Origin: an uncultured Bacteroidota bacterium
Lineage (GTDB): Bacteria; Bacteroidota; Bacteroidia; Flavobacteriales; Flavobacteriaceae
NCBI GenBank assembly: GCA_902535165.1
Contig: CACASE010000003.1
Coordinates: 1-64,000 of the forward strand
Direction of reading: 5' to 3'
DNA: 64,000 nucleotides
Made by a program: the position numbers and the translations under genes
In this document: piece after piece, positions 43,309 to 51,297 of the stretch
How the letters are laid out: each line of letters opens with the position of its first letter
How positions within the stretch are numbered: position 1 is the first letter of the stretch
The notes under the pieces: model-generated
Told to the model about the DNA's origin: nothing
The model's database searches: none
Seen by the model: only the letters and a program-made list of their open reading frames with translations

Positions 43309-44369
43309 TATTTTTTTGAATTATTAATTAAAATATAATCCAATATTACTAAGGCAGCCATAGCCTCAACAATTGGTACTGCTCTGGGTACAACACATGG
43401 ATCATGTCTACCTTTTCCTTTGATTGTTGTTTTCTTACCTTCAGAGTTTATACTATCTTGATCCCTCATTATTGTAGCAACTGGCTTAAAAGCTACATTA
43501 AAATAAATATCCATTCCATTGCTTATACCACCTTGTATACCACCTGAGTTATTAGTTTTTGTTGTTCCATCAGAATTTATAATATCATTATGTTCGCTTC
43601 CCCTCATTTTAGTGCCATCAAATCCGCTTCCATACTCAAATCCCTTAACTGCATTTATAGAAAGCATTGCTGCACCTAACTCAGAATGAAGTTTTTTGAA
43701 AACAGGTTCTCCGATTCCAATGGGCGTATTTTGAATAACACAGCTTACAACTCCACCAATAGTATCACCATCTTTCCTAACCTTTAATATTAGCTCTTCC
43801 ATTTTTTGAGCTGTTTCATTGTCTGGACATCTTACATTATTTTTCTCAATATTTTCAAAATCTAGTTTTGAATATGAAGTATTCAATGAAATATTTCCAA
43901 CAGACGAAACAAATGCGTTAATTTTAATATTTCCCAGAATTTGTTTAGCAATTGACCCAGCAACTACTCTACAAGCAGTTTCTCTAGCAGAACTTCTACC
44001 TCCTCCTCTGTAATCTCTATTACCATACTTTTTTTCATAAACATAATCAGCGTGTGAGGGTCTATATGATTTTTTTATATGAGTATAATCTTTCGATTTT
44101 TGATCCATATTTTTTATGATAAATCCGATCGGTGTTCCTGTAGTTTTTCCCTCAAATATTCCTGATAAAATTTCTAGTTTATCATTTTCCTTTCTTTGAG
44201 TAACAATTTTTGACTGTCCTGGTTTTCTTCTGTCTAAATCTTTTTGAATTAATTCAATGTTTATTTCTTTTCCAGATGGACAACCATCTATTATTCCACC
44301 AATACTATTTCCGTGAGATTCACCAAATGTTGTTACTGTAAAAAGATTGCCAAAAGTATTACTCTTCAT
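43308..44369 (-). CDS. aroC: chorismate synthase
   Basis: Last shared shikimate-pathway step, FMN dependent. 353 aa with family blocks [19 protein letters not shown] (about 15-33), [32 protein letters not shown], and [21 protein letters not shown]. The ATG at 44369 follows a TATTTTTG box by 7 nt. First gene of an aroC, symporter, ung run. Confidence 0.97.
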   Translation of the reverse strand: MKSNTFGNLFTVTTFGESHGNSIGGIIDGCPSGKEINIELIQKDLDRRKPGQSKIVTQRKENDKLEILSGIFEGKTTGTPIGFIIKNMDQKSKDYTHIKKSYRPSHADYVYEKKYGNRDYRGGGRSSARETACRVVAGSIAKQILGNIKINAFVSSVGNISLNTSYSKLDFENIEKNNVRCPDNETAQKMEELILKVRKDGDTIGGVVSCVIQNTPIGIGEPVFKKLHSELGAAMLSINAVKGFEYGSGFDGTKMRGSEHNDIINSDGTTKTNNSGGIQGGISNGMDIYFNVAFKPVATIMRDQDSINSEGKKTTIKGKGRHDPCVVPRAVPIVEAMAALVILDYILINNSKK

Positions 44370-44376
44370 TGCATTG

Positions 44377-44384
44377 CAAAAATA
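44377..44384 (-). promoter_or_regulatory. -7 type promoter box (TATTTTTG) of aroC
   Basis: Minus-strand TATTTTTG ends 7 nt before the aroC ATG and matches TAnnTTTG. Confidence 0.5.
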
Positions 44385-44405
44385 ACTTTAAAATTTAAAT
44401 TAAAT

Positions 44406-46097
44406 CTATTTCCAGTTTTTTAGTTTACTGGTAAACCCTATACCGGGGTTGAAAGTGTTTGTTGGATCAAGATCTTTATAAAATTTCTTTAATATATCTT
44501 TTGCTTCATATTCATGACCAACATTGTGTTCAGACGGGTATTCCGCTCCTCTTAAATCGTAATTTTTAAAGAGCTTTTCCTTTAGCTTTTCAGGGTCAAC
44601 ACCCTTTTTTATGATGTAGTTTTGATGTAAGACGTGACAAAATAAATGTCCGTAATACAACTTCATATCAAACATTTCATCTATATCTTTTGGTAATTTT
44701 TCAAACCAATTCCTCTCATTTCTTGGAAATGCTATATCCATGGACATTGTTCCGCCTATTTTATCCGCATTAATGGCTGAATATCTTCCAAATGCACTAG
44801 CTGCGGTAAATCTATGTAATATTGCTTTATTTCCTTCTTTATCAGAACATTTAAAAAAATCTCCATTATTTTCTTTAAAAAATTCTATAAAATATTTATT
44901 AGCTTCATCTATCCCCTCATCTGACATTTCAATAATCCAATGATGATCATATAGATTTCTAAAATTTTCAATTCTTTTTGGTAGATGATTGGGTAAGAAA
45001 TTACTAAAAAATTGCATCAACTTGTCAGATAAATTATTTGGAAGTAAAGAAGTTTTTTTAGAAATATGATCAACCTTCCTTTTAAGCTCGAAAAGCGTTG
45101 GAAGGAATTTGGTGCCTAGTTTTTCTATTATTACAAATGTATCCTTACTATATTTTTTTGCAGCATCATAACAGTCCTTATGTAAATAATCTCCAGAAGT
45201 TGGTAAAGTTTTAAAATTTGAAAGAATGTCTCTTCTGATTTTCCAAAAAACATCTGGATCGTTTGAGCCAACATAAAATACTTGATTTTTACTTGGTGCT
45301 GGATATGTGTCAAGTCTTACAGCAAATACAGCAATTTTTCCAGCACTTCCTGAGACCCCATAAAGGAGTCTTGGATCAGCATTAAATCTTGCAGGTTTAC
45401 TAGAATCTATTTCCCTTATAATTTTTGAATATTGATCATCTGATGCTAATTTATTAGAGTTAATTATGTCAGATTTTTCGTATTTTTTTTCTTCTAAATT
45501 TCGAAGCATTTCTTCAGGTGTTTTTCCAAGATTAATATCCAATTCATTGATTAATTCCAACTTTCCTTTTGCATTAACTTTTGCATATAAAGCAAGTTGT
45601 GTGTAAGCTGGGCCTCTCTTGACAAGTGATCCACCAGAATTATTACAAACACCTCCAACAATAGATGCTCCAATTGATGTTGATCCTATCACTGAGTGTG
45701 GTTCTTTTTTTAATGGTTTAAGTTTCTTTTCAAGATCATATAAAGTGCTTCCTGAAAAGCCAATGATTTGATTTCCATCATTAATTAAATGGATATCGCT
45801 CATTCTCATTGTATTTATTATTACTATAGGACGATCATAATCGTGTCCAAATGGTGTTGATCCACCAGTGAGTCCTGTATTTGCAGCTTGCATTATAATG
45901 ATTAAATCATTTTCAACACAAAATTCAAGGGTTTTCCACATCTCAGTTAGTTTCCCGGGTTTTACTACGGCTAACGCACTGCCCTCACCATATCTCCAAC
46001 CTTTGGAAAAGGGTTCCTTATTTAGTTTATCAGTAAAAACATATTTTTTACCAACAACATTCTGAACTTGCTTAATAAATCTTAATTTATCAACCAT
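44406..46097 (-). CDS. dld: quinone-dependent D-lactate dehydrogenase
   Basis: Peripheral membrane flavoenzyme oxidising D-lactate to pyruvate and passing electrons to quinone. 563 aa, like E. coli Dld. FAD-binding PCMH domain: IMQAANTGLTGGSTPFG (about 70-86), then GFSGSTLYDLE and GASIVGGVCNNSGG. The membrane-binding domain lies at about 270-500; the cap ends CHVLHQNYIIKKG. C-terminal DPTNTFNPGIGF is typical. Divergent from the TlpA-like gene, 55 bp apart. Confidence 0.93.
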   Translation of the reverse strand: MVDKLRFIKQVQNVVGKKYVFTDKLNKEPFSKGWRYGEGSALAVVKPGKLTEMWKTLEFCVENDLIIIMQAANTGLTGGSTPFGHDYDRPIVIINTMRMSDIHLINDGNQIIGFSGSTLYDLEKKLKPLKKEPHSVIGSTSIGASIVGGVCNNSGGSLVKRGPAYTQLALYAKVNAKGKLELINELDINLGKTPEEMLRNLEEKKYEKSDIINSNKLASDDQYSKIIREIDSSKPARFNADPRLLYGVSGSAGKIAVFAVRLDTYPAPSKNQVFYVGSNDPDVFWKIRRDILSNFKTLPTSGDYLHKDCYDAAKKYSKDTFVIIEKLGTKFLPTLFELKRKVDHISKKTSLLPNNLSDKLMQFFSNFLPNHLPKRIENFRNLYDHHWIIEMSDEGIDEANKYFIEFFKENNGDFFKCSDKEGNKAILHRFTAASAFGRYSAINADKIGGTMSMDIAFPRNERNWFEKLPKDIDEMFDMKLYYGHLFCHVLHQNYIIKKGVDPEKLKEKLFKNYDLRGAEYPSEHNVGHEYEAKDILKKFYKDLDPTNTFNPGIGFTSKLKNWK

Positions 46098-46137
46098 AAG
46101 AATAAGGAATAAAGTTATTACTTTTGCTCAATATTTC

Positions 46138-46145
46138 TAAATTTG
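46138..46145 (+). promoter_or_regulatory. -7 type promoter box (TAAATTTG) of the TlpA-like gene
   Basis: TAAATTTG ends 7 nt before the ATG at 46153. Confidence 0.5.
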
Positions 46146-46152
46146 CATCCAA

Positions 46153-47277
46153 ATGAAAAATCTATTATTTCTATCATTTTTAATTTTAGCATCCTGCTCT
46201 AAAAAGAATGAATATAATCTTTCAGCGAATTCGGATATTCCTGACGGTGAGATGGTTTATTTGGTCCAATACAAAGAAAACGTCCCAGTTTTAAAAGACT
46301 CCATTAATGTATTAGGGGGAAATTTTAGTTTTTCAGACTCGATTGTTGTTCCAGAGATGTATTATTTATTTTTTAAAAATATTAGAGGAAATGTTCCTGT
46401 TGTTTTGGAACCAGGAAATATAGAAATGACTGTTTATAAAGACTCGTTAAGGTCAACAATTATTAAAGGAACAAAATCAAATGATGATTTTAAGCAATAT
46501 ATTGAAGAATCCTCTTCATTTATAAATGAATTAAACAGCATCCAAAATGAGATAAATTATAATATTGCTATAAATGACTCGCTTATTAAACTTGATCTTG
46601 AAGAACAATTTATTGAGATGAGAAAAAAACTTACAGACTATGAATATGATTTTATGAGCAATAAGAATGATTCATACGTTTCGGCTTTGATTTTGCAAAG
46701 AATGGTTTTTGAAAGGTCTATTGACTATGATATAGCTGATTCAATACTTGTAAATTTTGATAAATCACTCTTCAAAACATCTCCCTTTATTGCGGTTAGA
46801 GGAATAATAGACAATTATAAATTGTCAAATACTGAGGCTCCCAGAATTGGTTCTTATGCTCCAAAATTTTCTGGTCCTGGTTTAAATGGTGAAGTTATTT
46901 CACTCTATTCCATCAAATCAAAATATATACTAATTGATTTTTGGGCATCATGGTGTGCTCCATGCAGAGTTGAAAATCCTGGTTTAGCTGAACTTCAAAG
47001 TAAATATTCTGATGAAGACTTTACAATTTTAGGGGTATCTCTTGATATGAATATGGAGAGTTGGAAAAGAGCTATTGAAGTTGATAAAATTGAAAGTTGG
47101 ATTCATATTTCTAATCTTAAATATTTCAATGACCCTATAGCTAAACTTTATGATTTAAGTAAAGAGGGAATTCCATCATCTTTTTTAATCAATCCTGAAA
47201 GAAAAATAATTGCTAGAAATATTAAAGGTGAAGACTTGGAATTCGTTTTAAATGCTGAGCTAAAGTATAACGAATAG
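46153..47277 (+). CDS. TlpA-like thioredoxin lipoprotein with DUF4369-type N-terminal domain
   Basis: 374-aa envelope thiol-disulfide protein. Lipobox ILASC with Cys15; then a beta-rich DUF4369-like domain (about 20-130), a helical middle part, and a thioredoxin/AlkC-TSA-like domain (about 235-374). The active site is WASWCAPCR with Cys268 and Cys271. The cis-Pro is in GIPSSFLINP. Such proteins act in cytochrome c maturation or in redox upkeep of envelope proteins; the specific target is unknown. Followed by an acyltransferase gene 14 bp downstream. Confidence 0.9.
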   Translation: MKNLLFLSFLILASCSKKNEYNLSANSDIPDGEMVYLVQYKENVPVLKDSINVLGGNFSFSDSIVVPEMYYLFFKNIRGNVPVVLEPGNIEMTVYKDSLRSTIIKGTKSNDDFKQYIEESSSFINELNSIQNEINYNIAINDSLIKLDLEEQFIEMRKKLTDYEYDFMSNKNDSYVSALILQRMVFERSIDYDIADSILVNFDKSLFKTSPFIAVRGIIDNYKLSNTEAPRIGSYAPKFSGPGLNGEVISLYSIKSKYILIDFWASWCAPCRVENPGLAELQSKYSDEDFTILGVSLDMNMESWKRAIEVDKIESWIHISNLKYFNDPIAKLYDLSKEGIPSSFLINPERKIIARNIKGEDLEFVLNAELKYNE

Positions 47278-47291
47278 TAATTTTTCTAGGA

Positions 47292-48167
47292 TTGAAAAAA
47301 ATAAAAATATTTTTTATAAAGTTCACATTTTTTATAATCGGAAATCTTCCTTTTTTTATACTCTATCAAATATCAAATTTTTTGAGTTTTTTCCTTTACA
47401 ATCTTGTAAAATACAGGGTTGATGTTGTTGACAATAATTTAAAATTGTCAAATCTAAACTTATCCTCAAACCAGATTAAAGCTTTAAAGAGTAAGTTTTA
47501 TACTCATTTCTGTGATATTTATTTAGAAATGATCAAACTAGATTACTTAAATAAAAATCAAATAAAAAATAGATTTAAGGTTTTAAATCCTGAATTGGCA
47601 AATAGTTTTTTTTCAAAAGGAAAAAGTGTAATAATTATGGTTTCTCATTACGGCGGTTATGAATGGTGCACAACTTTAGATAATTATTTTGATCATCAAG
47701 TTGCAGCAATTTATACTCCTTTGAAGGATGAAGAATTTGAGAAATTAATTCTTAAATCTAGGAAAAGGCATGGAATTAAATTAATACCTAGATATAATGC
47801 GATTGATGAAATCAGGAATCTTGAAAAATCAGGAAATAAATTCATGTATGGGTTCGTGTCTGATCAATCTCCTCAGATAAGAAAAATTAACTATTGGTCA
47901 AATTTTCTTGGAGTTGAGGTTCCAGTTTTTACAGGTGCAGAAAGAATGGCAAAGGAATTGGATGTTCCTGTTATTTTTGGAAAAATGTCCAAAATTAGCA
48001 GAGGAAAGTATGAAATGAAATTAGAGTTAATAACTGATAAACCGAATTCTCGTAAAGATTTTCACATTACTGAAAAATACCTAAGGTTAGTTGAAAATCA
48101 GATCCATGAAGACCCTAATTATTATTTCTGGACCCACAAGAGATTTAAGCATAAAAGAATTAAGTAA
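47292..48167 (+). CDS. lipid A late acyltransferase (LpxL/HtrB-like)
   Basis: 291-aa inner-membrane acyltransferase with N-terminal hydrophobic segment (about 7-38). The HX4E catalytic motif appears as SHYGGYEW. Other blocks are YTPLKDEEFEKLILKSRKRHGI, GFVSDQSPQIRK and TGAERMAKELDVPVIFGK. The terminal FWTHKRFKHK matches the family. It begins with TTG; no in-frame ATG precedes the conserved region. Would add a secondary acyl chain to lipid A or to another glycolipid. It converges on glmM with an 8-bp overlap. Confidence 0.88.
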   Translation: MKKIKIFFIKFTFFIIGNLPFFILYQISNFLSFFLYNLVKYRVDVVDNNLKLSNLNLSSNQIKALKSKFYTHFCDIYLEMIKLDYLNKNQIKNRFKVLNPELANSFFSKGKSVIIMVSHYGGYEWCTTLDNYFDHQVAAIYTPLKDEEFEKLILKSRKRHGIKLIPRYNAIDEIRNLEKSGNKFMYGFVSDQSPQIRKINYWSNFLGVEVPVFTGAERMAKELDVPVIFGKMSKISRGKYEMKLELITDKPNSRKDFHITEKYLRLVENQIHEDPNYYFWTHKRFKHKRIK

Positions 48168-49527
48168 TTAAAGCCTTAAAATCATCAATAATTTTACTGC
48201 AATCTGATTCTGATTTAGCTTCGGTGTAAATCCTAATGATTGGTTCAGTATTAGATTTCCTTATGTGTAACCATGATTCTTCAAATTTAATCTTGACTCC
48301 ATCTCTCTCATCAATATCTTGATGATTGTAATATTTTTTCATCTTTTTCTTTAATCCTTCAAAATCAAAATCGTCACTAAGGTTTATCTTATCTTTTGTC
48401 ATGAAAAATTTTGGATATAATTTTAATAGATCAGAAGCTTTTACATTAAGCTCAGATAAATGAGTTAAAAACAGTACAATTCCAACTAAAGCATCCCTTC
48501 CGTAATGGCTTTCTGGATATATCACTCCCCCATTACCTTCTCCCCCTATAACAGCCTTGACTTCTTTCATTTTTTCAACAACATTAACCTCTCCTACTTT
48601 TGAGCTGTAATATTCACAATCATATTTATTTGTTATTATTTGCAGGGACATTGAAGATGACATGTTGGAGACAGTACTCCCAGGTGTTTTGGATAGTACA
48701 AAGTCACAACAGGCTACTATAGTGTTTTCTTCTCCAAATAAAACTCCGTCATCACATACAAAAACAAGTCTATCCACATCTGGATCAACAGCTATACCTA
48801 GATCAGCTTTTTCGGCAAGAACTGCATCTTTTAACTGAGATAAATTCTTATCCAAAGGTTCAGGGTTGTGAGAAAAGTTACCATCAGGTTTACAATTTAT
48901 TTTTATAACTTCAGCACCTAAATCCTCAAGCAAGTTAGGAATGATTACACCACCACTAGAATTAATCCCATCAACTACAATTTTGAATGAATTATTTCTA
49001 ATTAAATTTTCATTAACTAAGGTTAGGTTTATTACATTATTTATGTGAATTTTAAATGCATCCTTCTCATGAAAAACTTGTCCATAATTATCCTCACTAT
49101 TAAATGAAAAAATATCTTTTTTTACTAGATTAAAAATTTCTTCAGCATCATTTTGTATAATAAATTCACCCTCTGAGTTAAATAATTTTAATGCATTCCA
49201 ATTTTTTGGATTATGGCTAGCAGTTAAAATTATTCCTCCATCGGCATTTTTTTCTTTTATAATGATTTGTGTTGTAGGTGTTGTTGATAAGCCTGTATCA
49301 ATGACATTAATTCCTAAGCTAATTAAAGTTGATTTAACTAGTTCTAAAAGACTTTTTCCTGATATTCTACCATCACGACCAACAACAACGGTATTGCTCT
49401 TTCTTTTGGTATTAATCCATGTTCCATATGCACTTACATATCTAACTACATCTATTGGCGTCAAACTTGTTTGATTTGTACCATTCACTGTGCCTCTGAT
49501 TCCTGAAATAGAGCTTATTAGTGTCAT
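48160..49527 (-). CDS. glmM: phosphoglucosamine mutase
   Basis: Converts glucosamine-6-P to glucosamine-1-P for UDP-GlcNAc, feeding peptidoglycan and lipid A. 455 aa, four-domain alpha-D-phosphohexomutase. Catalytic phosphoserine loop GGIILTASHNPKNWNALK, metal loop VDPDVDRLVFV, sugar loop GGEGNGGVIYP, phosphate-binding loop RKSNTEPIIRIYTE. The true start is ATG 49527 (TLISSISGIRGTV); the in-frame TTG at 49536 lies in a TATATTTG promoter box 6 nt upstream. General phosphomannomutase/phosphoglucomutase activity is possible. Confidence 0.9.
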   Translation of the reverse strand: MTLISSISGIRGTVNGTNQTSLTPIDVVRYVSAYGTWINTKRKSNTVVVGRDGRISGKSLLELVKSTLISLGINVIDTGLSTTPTTQIIIKEKNADGGIILTASHNPKNWNALKLFNSEGEFIIQNDAEEIFNLVKKDIFSFNSEDNYGQVFHEKDAFKIHINNVINLTLVNENLIRNNSFKIVVDGINSSGGVIIPNLLEDLGAEVIKINCKPDGNFSHNPEPLDKNLSQLKDAVLAEKADLGIAVDPDVDRLVFVCDDGVLFGEENTIVACCDFVLSKTPGSTVSNMSSSMSLQIITNKYDCEYYSSKVGEVNVVEKMKEVKAVIGGEGNGGVIYPESHYGRDALVGIVLFLTHLSELNVKASDLLKLYPKFFMTKDKINLSDDFDFEGLKKKMKKYYNHQDIDERDGVKIKFEESWLHIRKSNTEPIIRIYTEAKSESDCSKIIDDFKALIT

Positions 49528-49533
49528 TTTTTT

Positions 49534-49541
49534 CAAATATA
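49534..49541 (-). promoter_or_regulatory. -7 type promoter box (TATATTTG) of glmM
   Basis: Minus-strand TATATTTG ends 6 nt before the glmM ATG at 49527. A minus-strand TTG (49565-49567) with a 23-bp spacer could be the -33 element. Confidence 0.5.
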
Positions 49542-49571
49542 CAATTCGAATATTATATATTTATCAATCAT

Positions 49572-51257
49572 ATGTTATATAATTTTGAAAAAACTCTTCT
49601 AGTTATATTATTATCTATAACCTTCTCCTGTAAAAATTATAACAATGAAAATCACTATAAGAATTTTGCTATTGTTACAGCTAAATATGAGGCTACAAAA
49701 GCTGGCCATAAGATATTAAAGATGGGTGGAAATGCATTTGATGCTATGGTAGCTACTGATTTGGCTCTTTCTGTTGTTTATCCTAATGCCGGTAATTTGG
49801 GAGGTGGAGGATTTATGGTATACAGAACTAGTAATTCTCAATATGGCAGTATTGATTACAGAGAAAAAGCTCCATTACTTTCAAGTGAGAATATGTATTT
49901 GGATAAAAATGGAAATATCATTAAAAATTTAAGTAGAGAAGGTTCTTTATCAATTGGAGTTCCAGGAACTGTAGCTGGTTTATTTGAGGTTTATGAAAAG
50001 TTTGGAACATTGCCGTTAGATTCAATTTTTAAGCCAGCATTAGAATTGGCTAAAGATGGTTTTAAACTAACAAAAAAACAAGCGGATTTATTTAACTCAT
50101 CAAAAAGTAAAATTCTGATTAATAGCGATAGTCTAAGTCTTTTTAATAAGGATTTCAAAAAAGACATGATCTTTTCTAACGATAAACTTTACAAAACTCT
50201 AAAGTATTTGCTTAAAAATGGTGTTGAAGGTTTTTATGATGGTGATATTTCAAAAGAGATAATAAATTATGTTTCAAAAAAAGGAGGAATAATAACAAAG
50301 GAAGATTTTTTGCTTTACAAACCAGTCTGGAGGAAACCATTTATTTTTGAATATGATGATTTAAAAATCATTACTATGGGCTTGCCATCGTCAGGTGGAA
50401 TAGTTTTGTCCCAAATTCTAAAATCAATTGAACTTATTTCACTAGATAATTATAAGACAAGAGATATAAATTATATTAAAACTTTAATTGAACTTGAAAA
50501 GATTTCATTTGCTGACAGAAGTAGATTTTTGGGAGATCCAGATTTTTATGATACAAACATTATAAATTCTTTAGTTAGTACTGATTATTTAAACAAAAGA
50601 ATTAAATCCATTGATTTTTCCAATCCAAAACCATCAAGTGAAATTTATCCTGGTAACATTTCATTTAAGGAATCTAATGAAACAACCCACTATTCTATAT
50701 TAGATTCATTTGGAAATGCAGTTTCTGTTACCACGACATTGAATTCAAACTTTGGTTCTAAAATTATTATTCCATCTCTTGGTTTTTTTATGAACAATGA
50801 AATGGATGATTTTTCAATTAAGACCGGAAGTCCCAATATATATGGTTTGATTGGTGGTAAAGTTAATTCTGTTCAACCACAAAAAAGAATGTTAAGTTCA
50901 ATGACGCCAACTATAATTGAGAAAGATGGAAAGCTTTCAATGATCTTGGGAAGTCCTGGTGGCCCAACAATCATTACATCAGTTTTACAAACAATTTTAA
51001 ATGTTTATTTATTTAATGATAATCTAAAAGAGGCAGTGGATCATCCTAGATTTCATCATTTGTGGCTTCCTGATAAAATTTATTTTGAGGAAGGTGCTTT
51101 TAAACAAACAATTTTAGATTCATTAAAAATTCTAGGTTATAATTTTAATTCAAAAACCTCTTCAATTGGAAGAGTAGATGCAATATATATTGATCAAAAC
51201 AAGAAAATTTATGCTGCAGCGGATCCAAGAGGAGATGATTATGCTTCTGGAGAATAA
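49572..51257 (+). CDS. ggt: gamma-glutamyltransferase, lipoprotein form
   Basis: Cleaves glutathione and other gamma-glutamyl compounds in the envelope; an Ntn-hydrolase that self-cleaves before its catalytic Thr. From ATG 49572 (561 aa) there is a signal with Cys20 in the lipobox TFSC. The autocatalytic Thr371 is in NETTHYSILDSFGNAVSVTTTLN. Substrate-binding blocks: GGGGFMVYR, YREKAP, LPSSGGIVLSQILKS and GSPGGPTIITSVLQT. A GTG 51 nt upstream is a poorer start because it would put extra residues before the signal peptide. Confidence 0.92.
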   Translation: MLYNFEKTLLVILLSITFSCKNYNNENHYKNFAIVTAKYEATKAGHKILKMGGNAFDAMVATDLALSVVYPNAGNLGGGGFMVYRTSNSQYGSIDYREKAPLLSSENMYLDKNGNIIKNLSREGSLSIGVPGTVAGLFEVYEKFGTLPLDSIFKPALELAKDGFKLTKKQADLFNSSKSKILINSDSLSLFNKDFKKDMIFSNDKLYKTLKYLLKNGVEGFYDGDISKEIINYVSKKGGIITKEDFLLYKPVWRKPFIFEYDDLKIITMGLPSSGGIVLSQILKSIELISLDNYKTRDINYIKTLIELEKISFADRSRFLGDPDFYDTNIINSLVSTDYLNKRIKSIDFSNPKPSSEIYPGNISFKESNETTHYSILDSFGNAVSVTTTLNSNFGSKIIIPSLGFFMNNEMDDFSIKTGSPNIYGLIGGKVNSVQPQKRMLSSMTPTIIEKDGKLSMILGSPGGPTIITSVLQTILNVYLFNDNLKEAVDHPRFHHLWLPDKIYFEEGAFKQTILDSLKILGYNFNSKTSSIGRVDAIYIDQNKKIYAAADPRGDDYASGE

Positions 51258-51297
51258 ATCATGTAATTTATTCATATCTTCATAGATTATTTTTTTA